From positions 141,338-205,337 of the forward strand of contig QKWP01000265.1 in assembly GCA_003550325.1 (NCBI GenBank): a DNA stretch of 64,000 nt. The letters run 5' to 3'. Shown here piece after piece: positions 11,793 through 23,618 of this stretch. Both the position numbers and the translations under genes were made by a program. This DNA comes from Gigaspora rosea (Eukaryota > Glomeromycota > Glomeromycetes > Diversisporales > Gigasporaceae). The notes below the pieces were generated by a model. It saw nothing but the letters and a program-made list of their open reading frames with translations. It was not told where the DNA came from and searched no databases. Each line of letters begins with the position of its first letter. Position 1 is the first letter of the stretch.

Positions 11793-12980
11793 TTGTTTTT
11801 TTTTTGGTTTTGTTTCATTTTTTTTTTAGGTTTGTTTTGTTTTTTTTTGATTTTTGATTTTTTTTATTTTTTAATTTTATTTATTTTATTTTTACACTTT
11901 ACCATTGGCACTTTGCAAGAAATCCAACAACTTTTTGGCACTTTGCACAAGCTGACTCAGCCTTTTGACACTTTGCAAAAACACACAACTAATTTCTTCA
12001 GCAATTTCTAAATTTAAAAATACAAGTTTTCACAAGTTTTTACAAGTTTTTGCAAGGTTTCACTTATTTATTTTTTCATTTCATGTTTTTTGGTTTGATT
12101 TTTTTTATTTTTATTAACTTATTTATTTTATTTCAGCACTGTGCAAAAACCTTCGATGATTTCTAAATTGCAAGATCACATTTAGGAAAATAAAGATTTG
12201 GGACTTCATTTATTTTTTTATTTAGTTTGCTTATATTTTTGTTTTTTGTTTGTTTTCTTTTTTTTTATTATTTTTTTAATTTTATTTTATTTTATTTATC
12301 CCTTAGGGGGCATCCATAAATAATGTTATATACCCCTCATAGTAGCACCTGACCCCCCTCTGCTATATAAAAAAATTTTTCAAAATCCGTATGTTTATAT
12401 ATAAAATTTTACAAAATCTTGAATATATTGTGATGCAGTAATCAAATTTGGATGATTTAGGTACCATTCGATTCATCTCAGTAAGACGAATCCAATAATA
12501 CCAAAATTATTTCATTTGAATTACTGGATCAAAAGTTATTCACAAAAAACTATTAATTTTATAGTAATTTTATAAGAAAACATAATAACCAATTGTATTT
12601 GGCCAATATCTTTTGATCCAGTAATCCAAATAAAAAAAATTGGTACCATCCGACTCCTTTTACCGAGACGAATCAAATGATACCAAAATCATTAAATTTG
12701 GACCACTGGTTCAATTTAGACAATTTTTTTTAAAAAAATTACATTATATTTTTTTGACCTTCTCTACTTATTGAGAAAAACATTATCGTTCATCCAACCC
12801 CTCTTATATAATATTATTTATTGATGCCCCCTTACTTCTTTCAGAACTTTGCAAGAAAATAACTTGACCTTTCTAACACTTTACAAGAACACCAATTCTA
12901 ACTTCTCTAGCACTTTGCAAGAAATGAGTGAATATAATCAAATATAAGTGAATATGAGTGAATATAAGCAAATATAAGGG
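11793..12980. repeat. CACTTTGCAAGAA word cluster in T-rich DNA
   Basis: The word GGCACTTTGCAAGAA and variants recur at about 11907, 11935, 11968, 12137, 12844, 12876 and 12909, within long T runs. The 12306-12831 MITE interrupts the cluster. The reading frame at 11793-12011 is a product of the T-rich composition. 12920-12978 adds a small GAGTGAATATAA tandem. Confidence 0.55.
12306..12831. mobile_element. PIF/Harbinger-like MITE
   Basis: A 526-bp element with inverted ends GGGGGCATCCATAAATAATG (left) and GGGGGCATCAATAAATAATA (right, reverse strand), flanked by the trinucleotide TTA on both sides. A TTA target duplication and G-rich ends are the signature of the PIF/Harbinger (Tourist-type) superfamily. 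The interior has two inverted segments sharing GGTACCATYCGAYTC and GACGAATC. No transposase, so it is non-autonomous. Confidence 0.8.
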
Positions 12981-12985
12981 GGCTT

Positions 12986-13007
12986 CCAGAAATCAGCTGA
13001 TTTCTGG
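12986..13007. repeat. Perfect 22-bp palindrome
   Basis: CCAGAAATCAG followed by its exact complement, CTGATTTCTGG, just upstream of the hAT element at 13039. Confidence 0.8.
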
Positions 13008-13038
13008 GTGGGTAGGTGGGTTGACTGTAGTGTCAGGC

Positions 13039-14864
13039 TAGTGCTCCTATGAACTGGACTCGAATCATACTTAGTCAAATTTAAGTCTGGTTTGTTTTCA
13101 GACCAGACTTAGACTTTTATATTCAGACTTTTTAGTCAAGTCTAGTCTGGTCTGGGTCTGGTCCAAAGTCTGCAGACTTGTCTAAATCTGAAAATATTTA
13201 TATGTATTTCTTGGTGCTAAACAAGTTTACTTAGTATATTTTGTTAGAATAAATTAGTAAAATTTTATAAATATAAGATTTTATAAAATTTTATTAATAA
13301 AATTCTAAAAATCTTATAATTCACAAATTTTTATTAATTAATTCTAACAAAAAAATGCACTAAATAAACTTGTTTAGCACCTAAAAATGTATTAAAACAG
13401 CTTATTTGTTTTTATTTTACTTGAAATTTAGAGATTTGATATACAATTTTAGATTTTTGATCAAAAAAGTCAAATTTTAACATCTTATCTCCAAATTTTA
13501 AGTGAAACAAAAACAACACTGCTAAATTAATTTATTTTTAGGTGCTAAACAAGTTTACTTAGTACATTAAGTTAGAAATAATTAGTAAAATTTTGTGAAT
13601 CATAAGATTTTATAGAATTTTATTAGTAAAATTTTATAAAATCTTAAAATTCACAAATTTTTATTAACAGTTAATTAATTCTAACAAAATGCACTAAGTA
13701 AACTTGTTCAGTACCTAAAAATCATTAAATTAGCAAGGTTGTTTTTATTTTACTTGAAATTTGGAGAAAAGTTTCATAATTTTGGATTTTTGATCAAAAA
13801 GTCAAATTTAAGCATATTTTCTCCAAATTTCAAGAAAAATAAAAACAACTCTGCTAGTTTAATATATTTTTAGGTGCTATACAATTTTATTTAGTGCATT
13901 AAGTTAGAAATAATTAGTAAAATTTTGTGAATCATAAGATTTTATAGAATTTTATTAGTAAAATTCTATAAAATCTTAAAATTCCCAAATTTTTTTAATT
14001 AATTCTAACAAAATACACTAAGTAAACTTGTTCAGCACCTAAAAATACATTAAATTAGCAAAGTTGTTTTTATTTTACTTGAAGTTGGGAAAAAAGATGT
14101 ATAATTTTTCAAAGAAGTCAAATTTAAGCATCTTATTTCCAAATTTCAAGTAAAATAAAAACAACATGCTGATTTAAGTATTTTTAGATGCTGAACAAGT
14201 TTACTTAGTTTTTTTTAGAATTAATTAATAAAACTTTGTGAATTTTAAGATTTATATAATTTTACTAATAAAATTCTATAAAATCTTATGATTTACAAAA
14301 TTTTACTAATTATTTCTACCTTAATGCACTAAGTAAACTTGTTCAGCACCTAAAAATACATTAAATCAACAAGGTTGTTTTTATTTTACTTGAAATTTGG
14401 AGATAAGATGTTAAAATTTGACTTTTTTGATCAAAAATCCAAAATTGTGCATCAAATCTTTAAATTTCAAGTAAAATAAAAACAAATAAGCTATTTTGAT
14501 ACATTTTTAGGTACTGCACAGTTTACTTAGTGCATTTTGTTAGAATTAGTTAATAAAAATTTGCAAATAATAAGATTTTATAGAATTTTATTAATAAAAT
14601 TCTATAAAATCTTATGATTCATAAAATTTTACTAATTAATTCTTACAAAATGCACTAAGTAAACTTGTTCAGTGCCAAAAAATACATATAATTATATTCA
14701 AACTCAAACTAGGCTGCAGACTTCAAACCAGACCCAGACCAGACTCATAGTTAAGTCTGAGTCTGGTTTGAAATCTGAAATTAGTAAAATTTAGAGTCTG
14801 AGTCTGGTCTGATCCTGGACCAAACCCAGACTGGACCAGACCCGGATCGGACCTAGGAGCACTA
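13039..14864. mobile_element. hAT-1: non-autonomous hAT, word GGTCTG
   Basis: Ends TAGTGCTCCTA / TAGGAGCACTA, with 8-bp flanks TGTCAGGC and TGTCAGAT (6 of 8 identical). Just inside each end lies an array of AGTCTGGTCTG-type words, inverted between the ends (13080-13190 and 14700-14850). The middle (13200-14690) is about 4.5 copies of a ~325-bp unit starting near 13207, 13536, 13871, 14189 and 14507. Each unit is made of two alternating hairpins: RGTGCTAAACAAGTTTACTT paired with its complement, and TTTTATTTTACTTGAAATTT paired with its complement. No coding frame. Confidence 0.75.
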
Positions 14865-15391
14865 TGTCAGATGTAATTTTGGCAAAATTATTAGGCTGTG
14901 GCAAGAAATATTATAATAAATCTTAAATTTAAGTAATACAGTCAACTCTTTCTAATTTGAACTGCTGGGACTGCTTTTGGGTTTTATAATTTACTGCCAT
15001 GGCAATGTACAGCAACCCTTGATCAACCAATTAGAATGCAGAATCAGGTATAACGTGAAATTGAAGCGATTATAGTTTTTTTCAAAAATTGGCTATAGCA
15101 CAAAATTTTGCCTATAAAATCATCTCTCATGCACTAACAAAAAAAATTCCTCTCGAAATTTTAGATTAGCATCTTTTTGCTAAATCACTCTAATCTAACC
15201 CTAACTCTTATCCTAACCCTATCCCTCACCTTCACCTTAACTTTAAACTAATAAATTAATTTATTGTTTTGATTTCATATTACACCAGATCTTATAGGGT
15301 GCAGTGTATTGCATATGTGAAAAATCAAAAATTCACTGCTTTTTTTTACTATGTAAAAATTTGAAAATTTCAGTTTTCAAAAAGTTATATA
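14865..15391. repeat. Spacer with dispersed repeat R1, third copy
   Basis: 15042-15296 starts at AATCAGGTATAACGTG, carries TCTAACCCTAACTCTTATCC and ends in the inverse, CATATTACACCAGATCT, so this copy shows R1 as a ~255-bp inverted-ended element. The rest is plain spacer. Confidence 0.55.
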
Positions 15392-15731
15392 TGGGGCGCA
15401 GGCAATAGAAACAGCCCATTTATACATATATTTTATTTTGTGATAATTGAGTTTAATCATTTGTTTTGATTTTCGGACTGATCCGGGATTAATCAAATTT
15501 CATAATTTTTGATTGGTTAAATGTAACATGTGACTATCAGGTAATATCATGATGTGTTGGCTCTATACAGCCTCGTGTAATTTTTCTTTAACATTATCTT
15601 GATTTTTTATTATGCAAATCGACTTTCATTTTTAATTGAAAAATGTCAACCACGTCAAAATTTATATAAATCTAATAAAAACTCAATTTTAAAAAATTTG
15701 TAAAAATGTGCTGTTTCTATTACCTGCACCC
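15392..15731. mobile_element. MITE family M, copy 1
   Basis: Inverted ends TGGGGCGCAGGCAATAGAAA (left) and GGGTGCAGGTAATAGAAA (right, reverse strand), flanked by TATATA on both sides. The interior block GGACTGATCCGGG...AATTTTTGATTGG recurs inverted in the element at 61428-61732, which has related ends. Non-coding. Confidence 0.65.
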
Positions 15732-15992
15732 TATATAGCTTATCTGAACTTTATAATAAAATTTACAAATGTTCTAGGAGATTTGTTCAGTTTAAAGAGA
15801 GTTTAATAGTGTTCAGTTTAGAGAGGTTTGGATTAGATAAAGGTGACTGTATATAGTACTATTATATAAATGCTGTTATAATTATATACCATAAATTGCC
15901 ATCCTTTATAGATGACCCCTTCCTAGTAGACCTGACTTTGTTATTTGTAAAAAGTATAAGACCCAGGTCTATTATGTGGTCACATTTGTAAT
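15732..15992. other. Short spacer
   Basis: Nothing identified. Confidence 0.4.
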
Positions 15993-16311
15993 TATACTTG
16001 TTGGCAAAACTAAAATTTTCAAAATCCCACCCAAACCCAAATCCCAATTGGATAAACCCAAATCCCAAACTGGAAAAATCCCAATCCCAATTCCCAAATC
16101 CCAAACCTATCCCAAATCCCAAACCTATCCCAAATCCCAAACCTGTCCCAAATCCCAATCCCAAATTCCAATCCCAAATCCCAAATCCCAATCCCAATCC
16201 CAAATCCCAAATCCCAATCCCAAATCCCAATCCCAAATTCCAAATCCCAAATTTAAAATTTAAATTAATTATTAAATACATATTTATTTTAAGTGGCATC
16301 TATAGCCTATG

Positions 16312-16607
16312 AGGACCCCGGACATGTAGTACAGAGGTCATACGTTACGCATTTCAGCAAAAACCCCCGAAATTTGAAAAGCAAAAAATCAGTTTTTGGC
16401 AATTATCTTGGCATCTAGTGGTCCAATTTGAATGAACTTTTTTTAAAATGAAGTTCTCAGTAAGGCGCATCTAACAAAAAAAAGTTCATTCAATTCTGAT
16501 CACTAAATCAAAAGTTATTTAAATAAATAGATTTTGTCATTTTCAGCAAATTAGGTCAAAATTGGCCAAAATCCAGTTATGACCTATATGAGAGATGTCC
16601 GGGGTCC
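16312..16607. mobile_element. MITE with 9-bp target duplication, nested
   Basis: Ends GGACCCCGGACAT and the exact complement ATGTCCGGGGTCC, flanked by TAGCCTATG (16303-16311 and 16608-16616). One extra A precedes the left end. A 9-bp duplication fits Mutator-like elements. The sequence beyond both flanks is also inverted (TATTTATTTTAAGTGGCA and its near complement), so it inserted in the loop of an older hairpin. Confidence 0.75.
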
Positions 16608-16675
16608 TAGCCTATGTCACTCAAAATAAATATATATTTAATATTAAAAATATTGTTTATATAAAATAAATATAT

Positions 16676-17288
16676 AGGAAATTGCTATTCGCACTATGGA
16701 TTTTTGCTATTCGCACCATAGTTACACAAAATTTTCTATTTTAGAATTTATGCACTTGTGTTTCACAAAGGCCCGGTGCATTGTTTTTCAAAAATAATTT
16801 TTGGTTATACGCCATTAATGTCGTGTAATGTTGTACAAGTCTAATTTTGGTAACCTAACCTGGGTCGGCCAGCATTAAGTTTAATGCTGGTGGCACTATC
16901 ATGATAATGCCCCCAATGGGGTTAGACATAATTCCGGCCCACCCTAACCCTAAATCAGGCCAATTACTGTACATATACTAGATGCATATGTCCTAGATTT
17001 AGGGGTAGGGTGGGCCGGAATTATGTCTAACCCACCGGTAGCATTATCATGATAGTGCCCACCAGCATTAAGCTTAATACTGGCCAACCCAGTGTTAGGT
17101 TACCAAAATTAGACTCGTGTAATGTTATACACCATTAGTGGTGTGTAACCAAAAATTATTTTGCAAAAACAATGCACTAGGCCTTTGTGTAACATAAGTG
17201 CATATATTATTTTGAATTTTAAAAATAGAAAATCTTGTGTAACCATGGTGCGAATAGCAAAAATCCATGGTGCGAATAGCAACTCCCT
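16676..17288. mobile_element. 613-bp near-perfect palindromic element, nested
   Basis: Almost every block on the left (AGGAAATTGCTATTCGCAC, GGTTAGACATAATTCCGGCC, AGCATTAAGYTTAATRCTGG, AATGCACTAGGCC types) is repeated inverted on the right, leaving a central loop near 16960-17000. Each end has two tandem copies of TTTGCTATTCGCACCAT. Flanks AAATATAT and AAATATAA match at 7 of 8 bases, compatible with an 8-bp duplication. Confidence 0.75.
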
Positions 17289-17603
17289 AAATATAATTTG
17301 TAATTAGAATTTAAATTAGAATTTTAATTTTAAATTTTAAATTTGGAATTTGAAATTGGTATTTGGGATTGAGATTTGGGATTGGGATTTGGGATTTGGG
17401 ATTGGGATTTGGAATTGGGATTTGGGACAGGTTTGGGATTTGGGATAGGTTTGGGATTTGGGATAGGTTTGGGATTTGGGATTTGGGATTGGAATTTGTC
17501 CAGTTTTGCCACATAGGATTTTTAAATATAGGTGGACAAACCTATTTGTCTGGGTTTGTCCATAGCCCAATCCCAAATCCCATAGGTTTTGCCAACATGT
17601 ATA

Positions 17604-17995
17604 TTTGTAATGGTCACGTATTATATACCCTTTATTATGTAGTAGTACTGTAGCACTACTGATTGGTGAATTGCATATTTAATTTTTTTATCTTGCTAAT
17701 TTATTGTTATTATTCACACTTTACAGATCAAGAAATAAATGAAGTACTTTATTACCTATAAAAAGTTACCCAGATACAAGTAAATTTTATAAGCAATCTA
17801 ATTTAATATATACTTATTTAATTATTTTATCCTTTAACTCAACCTATTTATTATATTTATTTTTCGTTTAAAGCAGCTCCAATATTCTTTTATAAATTTT
17901 TTTTTTTAAGTTAAAGTCTGCTGCTATGGGTGGGAGTCTTTTTATTCAAGTATGTGGACCTGGAAACCTCTATGGGCCCCTAACATTTGTTAGAG
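17604..17995. other. Spacer, nothing identified
   Basis: AT-rich DNA; the last 100 bases are richer in G+C and probably belong with the relic at 18162-18840. Confidence 0.4.
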
Positions 17996-18161
17996 GCATG
18001 CCATTTATTACGTAATATTTTTTACTTAGTAGCTATCTCTACCCATGTATAGTGTAATCATTTTATCTAATTTTGATTGATTAATATAATATATAGACAT
18101 GATTACTACTATTTCTAACCATGTATTCATAGTAAAAATTATATAATAAATGGCATGCCCT
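17996..18161. mobile_element. Small MITE, Harbinger-like ends
   Basis: Inverted ends of GAGGCATGCCATTTATTA type, with TTA next to each end, suggesting the same superfamily as 12306-12831. About 166 bp, non-coding. Confidence 0.6.
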
Positions 18162-18840
18162 TACATGAATAAGAGTACAACTAGCCACATGTACAACTTT
18201 TGGTTGTCTAATTTAAGTAGTCTGCCCAAAGGTTCTACACTAGCTGCCATACCTGCAACCCAACTAGAGGATTGCCTATTTAAACTCTCTGGTCCAAGCT
18301 TTGCCTGCCAGCCCCACTTGTATCACTGGGTCAGCCCTTCTGTATATTAGCCAGTCAAGAACAGCCTTAGATACCAACAAACCCTCACTTAGAACTAATT
18401 TATCCTTGCAGAAAACTTGAAAGAGCAGTCTCTGTCCCATACAGGTATTACCTACACTTCAGTTACTTACACATTTACTGAGGCTTATACTTGCAGTCAG
18501 AGAATACCCTGCAACCACTACCGTTACTTACTTCTGCCCTTGTAAGGTTTGCTCCAACCCTGGTACTCACATTACCTTTCTACTAGTCCTTCTTCGATAC
18601 TTCTTAGATTTCCAATCCACTTGGCCCGAAAGGGTTGATCTACCTGGCATTAGGTGCTATTATGGTTTTTCATCTCTGGTACCTACTTCTATAACATAGG
18701 TCCTTTTCCTCTGGTATAACTCTGGTGGCCAGGTTGGTAGACCTTGTCCCTGAGGTCGACATCTGGTTCTCCGGCTTCAGTCCAATATTCCAGTTTTGGT
18801 AGCATCATCAAAGATCTTTGCTACCCTTTTATAATTTATG
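18162..18840. other. G+C-richer non-coding relic
   Basis: Composition is clearly richer in G+C than the neighbourhood and resembles 20770-21010 and 23865-24580 in texture. Stops interrupt all frames. I suspect an old retroelement but recognise no reverse transcriptase, protease or LTR. Confidence 0.35.
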
Positions 18841-20690
18841 AATTTTTAATATCTTTAATTATTAACTAGTGCAATAGGTAGCACATTTGTGCCACCCATC
18901 TTATACAGAATTCAACAATTATTTTAGTTTTTTAGATTCCAAATTTTGCGCATTTTTGAATTGATTTTTGGATCAAGTATAACTAACTAATAGAATTGAT
19001 GCATTTTAGCTAATAGATATAATAGTTATTTTTCATAGTGATCGAACTTGTATAAATATTATTGATATCCCTCTGGGAGTTAACAGTTCTAAAACCCACA
19101 ATTAAATAAAATAAACATTCATGTCTTTATACTCAGATCAATATGGACTGTTACTTGTATCTTCATACACGTATAAACCCAATTACAATCATTAAGCGAC
19201 TTAATGATCTTGATCACATAAATACTGTGAAGTCTTCATGTTCCCCAAGTTAATAGATTTAGGTTTAGTTTTATTTATAAATGTATACAACTATCTGCAT
19301 CTTCATAAACATTTAGCTGTTAGCCTCTATTATAAAAGCAATTCATATAAAAACCTCTATACACATTCACGCTTGAAGTACTAAACATATGAAGCATTTA
19401 TTAAAATTTACTGTTAAACCCAATTCCACTGAACCGTTTTAGAGGTAGTTCGAGTGTAGTTATATCAAAAACAAGATTCAAGTGTATGAAAAACTCTAAT
19501 ATATAAATAACTTCATCTTCTAATAAAACTTATCATCTGCCATAATTGCCTTGTACATTTTTACCAATTATTTTCATCATATAAAATAAGGCATTTCTAA
19601 TTGCAGAAATTAAGTCTCATGACTATATGAGAAAATCTTGTCTCAGGATAGGATGAAATTCACTAAGTCAATCAAGTCAGTTAATAAAATTATTATAAAC
19701 AATTTTTTGGTTTAACTATAACAGTAGTATGACAGTAGTTCGTATTTGTCATTTTTGAAAAATGGCTCAAAATTGTCGTGAAGAATAAATAGTATTACTT
19801 TGTTCATATAAGAATCTATACAAATGGGTAAGCATGGGAGACATTCGATTCTGATGATTTCTGGGATCTATGTTATACAAATATTTATATTACATAGAAC
19901 AGTAAAACCGGAACTTCGTGTATAAGCAGACTTATAAAAAAAACTAGTATCGGTGCACTATTCCACTAATTGAATAACTTCATAGCGAACGTTTCTATGT
20001 GAAATCATGTTGCATCATGTTGCATCATGCCATAATGAGGAGGTTTGTAATCAATAGAAATATTATATACAGACAATAACAATACTTAATAGAAGTTCAG
20101 TGATGTTCTAACTTGCTAGAATGTTCTTTTTTCTAGATCCTTTTTTAAATTCAAAAGTAGTTGCAGTTTAAGGCGTGTTGAACAAACTGTAGCCAATATA
20201 AAAGAAAGAAAATTACAATATTATATTTATTTTACTATTCTTATTTGTTTTTCATACTATTTTTTTCAATTAAAATGACGTATTTTATTTAGTTTTCATT
20301 AAGTTTATTCATCACGAGGTTTCTTTTTTTTTTAGCCCAGATAACGCTTTGCTTTATTATTTAAGCTACAACAATTATTTGCAATTTTTTCTTTTGTTGT
20401 TTTTTCTTTAATATAACTGATTTCATGTTTAGTTCGTCCAATTCAACTGACTATTATTATTATTTTTTATTTAGTTGCTTAAACCAAGATGTTAAGTAGA
20501 AATAGGAATCCGATTATCGTATTAAAAAAACTTCTAAAATTAAAGATGGTAATGGATTTTTAGTCAAATAAATATGTCGCTTATTACTAAGCCAACTATA
20601 CTTAAAATGTTGACTGGTCTGCAAATAAGTTTATATTATTTTATTATGCGTATATTATTTAATAGTATGTATAAGTACTGTATTTTGAAG
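18841..20690. other. Intergenic, nothing identified
   Basis: About 1.85 kb of AT-rich sequence. Only a three-fold CATGTTGCATCATG motif near 20010 stands out. No gene supported. Confidence 0.55.
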
Positions 20691-20694
20691 GGTT

Positions 20695-21010
20695 GGGGCC
20701 CTATAGTCTAGTGGTCTAGATGCTCAACCCTCACAGCCAAGGTCTTTGGTTCAAATCCTACTAGAAGCAGTTTTTAGAAAAAATTCAGATACAAGACCCT
20801 ATAAAAGTCTATGTGAAGTACGAATCTGGTTTTAGGAATTTCTGGAAAGAGATCCATTGTGGAGGGTTGGCACTATAGATGACAGTTCAGTTATATGAAG
20901 GTTGCACAAGTAATTCCTTGGTGGGCAAGAGCAAGGTAGCACTAACAACCCTAAGGCGGTCTTGGGATCTTGATTGGAAGAGTAACATGACTGTAACACA
21001 AACCTGAGTG
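20695..21010 (+). repeat. tRNA-derived SINE head, cut by hAT-3
   Basis: 20695-20770 resembles a tRNA. It has an A box TAGTCTAGTGG (20704), a B box GGTTCAAATCC (20748) and a TCAACCCTCACAGCC anticodon-arm region with CTC in the loop, closest to tRNA-Glu. The 5-prime acceptor strand GGGCCCT has no 3-prime complement, so this is not a functional tRNA but the RNA polymerase III promoter head of a SINE-like repeat. The body runs to 21010, where hAT-3 interrupts it, and may resume at 23857. Confidence 0.6.
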
Positions 21011-21879
21011 TAGGGTCCGTATTGGGCCAGGCTAAACCCGCAGGTTTTAGGATCGGGCCGGGTTTGTGCATGGGTTGGGTCTAAATTTTAAAGTTTGTTT
21101 GTATAGTGGGCCGGGTTCGGGTCAGGTTTATTAAATATTGAAACCGGCTGGGCTTAGTAAATAAGCCCAGTACAGCCCAATAATACTGTAGTTCCTATTG
21201 GCTACAACCTATTATAAGTTTAGTTAGATATTCCTACTTTTGCGGTATATAAAAACTTTAATTACAAGTTTAAACTAGTATAAATATAGTCAAACTTTTA
21301 TATTTATTTATTTTTTATACTTACCGTAGACTTTTATCTAATCAAATCTGCACTTACTACTACAGTCAGGATATATAATAATGAATTAGGAAATCAGATT
21401 CTGGCGTATCGGATCTCAGATTTGATTGGTTCTTGTACGCCTTTTGGTCAGCACTCTTCAGAAATTTTTTATGCCCAAATTTATTACGAAACCCGCGCAT
21501 AAGTAGACAGTAGAGAATATGTAGCTTAAATGATCAAAAATAATCAGTGCCGATCAACTCTCATAAAAAAAGTAAATGAGACTTGAAGACTTGCAAGATT
21601 TTATGCTCATTCGGAAGGCTAGTGCATGAAAACTCAAGAACTTCGTCACACCCTTAAACGATATACGAGATAATAAAGACAACGAGTTTTGATAATCCTG
21701 AGTAATCCTGCATAATAAATTGTCCTCAAAAAGGTAAATGAGAACATAAATTTATTATTGTTTCCTGCATATTGTTAAGTGAAAGAAATTAAAAACGTAT
21801 ACTAAATGGCTTTTTAGATCGTTTAGTTTATTTTTAGACAATGTATAAACAGAATAAAAAATTTGACTGTAGTTTAAAT

Positions 21880-23240
21880 TCCATAAGAACGAACATAGAA
21901 TGATAGTAAGAACAAATATAGAGACGAGCTTAGCACAATAGTTAGGGCGAATGTATATAGCACAATAGTTGAGACGAATATAGTACAGTAGGTAGATTAG
22001 AAATGAACATAGCATGATAGCTGGGCAAGTATGATAGTTGGGCATAATATAATATCATAGTTGGGACAATATAATATAATAATTAGAATGAATATAGTAT
22101 GATCATTGAAATGTAGAAAAATAGTAGCATAATAATTAGGACGAACATGGCATAATAGTCGAAATGAACATAGTACTATCCCTTAGATTGTAGTAGAACA
22201 CAGGCAAATTTGCCTGCGTTTTTGCACTTTTTTAGCTCTGATTTACTTTTTTAAAATGCTTAAATAATTAAATAAAACTTAGTACAATTATATTTGAAAA
22301 TAAGGATTACTTTTTTGCAAAATTAGTTTTTATATTATAAGAAAATAAATTATAGTTACATATAAGCTGAAAATAGATAATTTTAAGAAAAAATTTTTTA
22401 AAAAATTTTATTACAATTTTTCTGCGATCTTATTTAGTTTTAGTTTTAGAACTATAGTTCTTAAGACAATATTGTAGTTTATATAAAGGATGACAACTTT
22501 CATTATTGCAACTTTAATGATTTACTTGTAAAAATTAAGACTTGTATTAGAAGTAAAGATTTTTTTTATAGACGGGAACATATAAAATTTGAAAAAATCA
22601 AAAGAAAAATTTTAATAGTAAAAATGCCAATACAAGAACTTTAAACATTTATTATATTAAAGTTTTCTAATGATTTTAAAAAAAATTTATAACAAAGTTA
22701 CTAAAACAAAACTCAAAGAATATTTTTTACTTAGAAAAGATATGACTAAAATCAATATTTAAAATTTTATTAAAAATTTTAAAATACGCAGGCAAATTTG
22801 CCTGTGTTACAATCTAAGGGATAGTACAATAATGGAATAAGCATAGCACGATATTTGGCAAATTTCAAAAGAAGCTTAGCACAATAGTTAAAAACATATA
22901 GCATGCAATTGAGACGAATATAGCATATTTTATTGATAAGCATTGCATGATAATTAAAATCTAGCATGATGATGATGAATGTAGCATGATAATTAGGATG
23001 AATATTATATGATAATTAGGTAAATTCGTAGAATTCAGAATGAATATATATAGCATAAGAGTTGGTACAAGATTTAGGTAAATTCAGGACATAGCATAAG
23101 TGTTGGTAAATTTGTAATATAGTACAAGAGTTTGGTAGATTTAGAACATAGCACGAAAACTTGTAGTTTTATAGTACTGTAGTTAGCACTAATTTAAATC
23201 TTGTATTATAGCACTGTAAATTCTTAATATAGTATTATAT
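21880..23240. repeat. Degenerate satellite GAATATAGCATGATAATTAG
   Basis: Units of about 22-24 bp resembling GAACATAGCATAATAGTTGG repeat through 21880-22178 and again through 22822-23240. The 643-bp element at 22179-22821 splits the array. The small frames here (21755-22045, 22779-22967) are satellite translations. Confidence 0.75.
22179..22821. mobile_element. 643-bp element nested in the satellite
   Basis: Inverted ends TCCCTTAGATTGTA followed by AACACAGGCAAATTTGCCTG on both sides; the left end has a 4-base insertion. Flanks TAGTACTA and TAGTACAA match at 7 of 8 bases, so a hAT-like 8-bp duplication is likely. CAGGCAAATTTGCCTG is itself a perfect palindrome. AT-rich, non-coding interior. 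Confidence 0.75.
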
Positions 23241-23344
23241 AGTAGTTAGATTCTTAATTTTTTATAAAAATATAAAAAATAAAAAAATAAACTTAACGGA
23301 TCAATGATAATTCTTGGATGCTTTAGAAATTTCCAGCCATAAAA

Positions 23345-23618
23345 GGGGATCGCTAAAGCCTTGTACCCACGTAACTTTTGAAATTTTAGTTATAATTAGG
23401 GTTAGTGTTAGTTTATCATTAAAAGAAGATATATATATAGGTAAAATTGCATTCTCTACATTTTTTATTAATGCACCAGAATGAGTTTAGACTATCGGTT
23501 TTATGTTTTTGCAGTTTTTTTTGATTTTTGACTTCTTCGTGTAAACAAAATTTTATGATTCTGATTGGCTGATCTATATATAAAAAGTCACGTGGGTACA
23601 AGGCTTTAGCGGACCCCC
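23345..23618. mobile_element. MITE nested in hAT-3
   Basis: Ends GGGGATCGCTAAAGCCTTGT and GGGGGTCCGCTAAAGCCTTG (reverse strand) continue through TACCCACGT. The interior has AGGGTTAGTGTTAG and GATTGGCTGATC blocks. No clear target duplication. Confidence 0.65.

Larger units (their letters stand above)
15993..17603. mobile_element. hAT-2: non-autonomous hAT, word CCCAAATCCCAA
   Basis: Ends TATACTTGTTGGCAAAAC and, reversed, TATACATGTTGGCAAAAC (17 of 18 identical), with perfect 8-bp target duplications TTTGTAAT (15985-15992 and 17604-17611). The subterminal arrays are long runs of CCCAAATCCCAAACC words on the left (16020-16265) and the inverse TTTGGGATTTGGGA on the right (17335-17500, plus 17565-17582). 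Frames read through these arrays (PNPKSQ or GFGIWD repeats on both strands) reflect the word and are not genes. Two other elements sit inside (16312-16607 and 16676-17288). Confidence 0.85.

Noticed and set aside
15862..17653. Several overlapping frames of 60-145 codons, rich in PNPKSQ or GFGIWD repeats
   Set aside because: They are six-frame translations of the CCCAAATCCC word arrays of hAT-2, open on both strands at once only because the word lacks stops.
20695..20770. Functional tRNA gene
   Set aside because: A and B boxes are present, but the acceptor stem does not pair and the anticodon stem is weak, so SINE head is the better call.
21880..23240. CRISPR-like array
   Set aside because: Units are degenerate, adjacent and without distinct spacers, and the genome is eukaryotic; it is a satellite.
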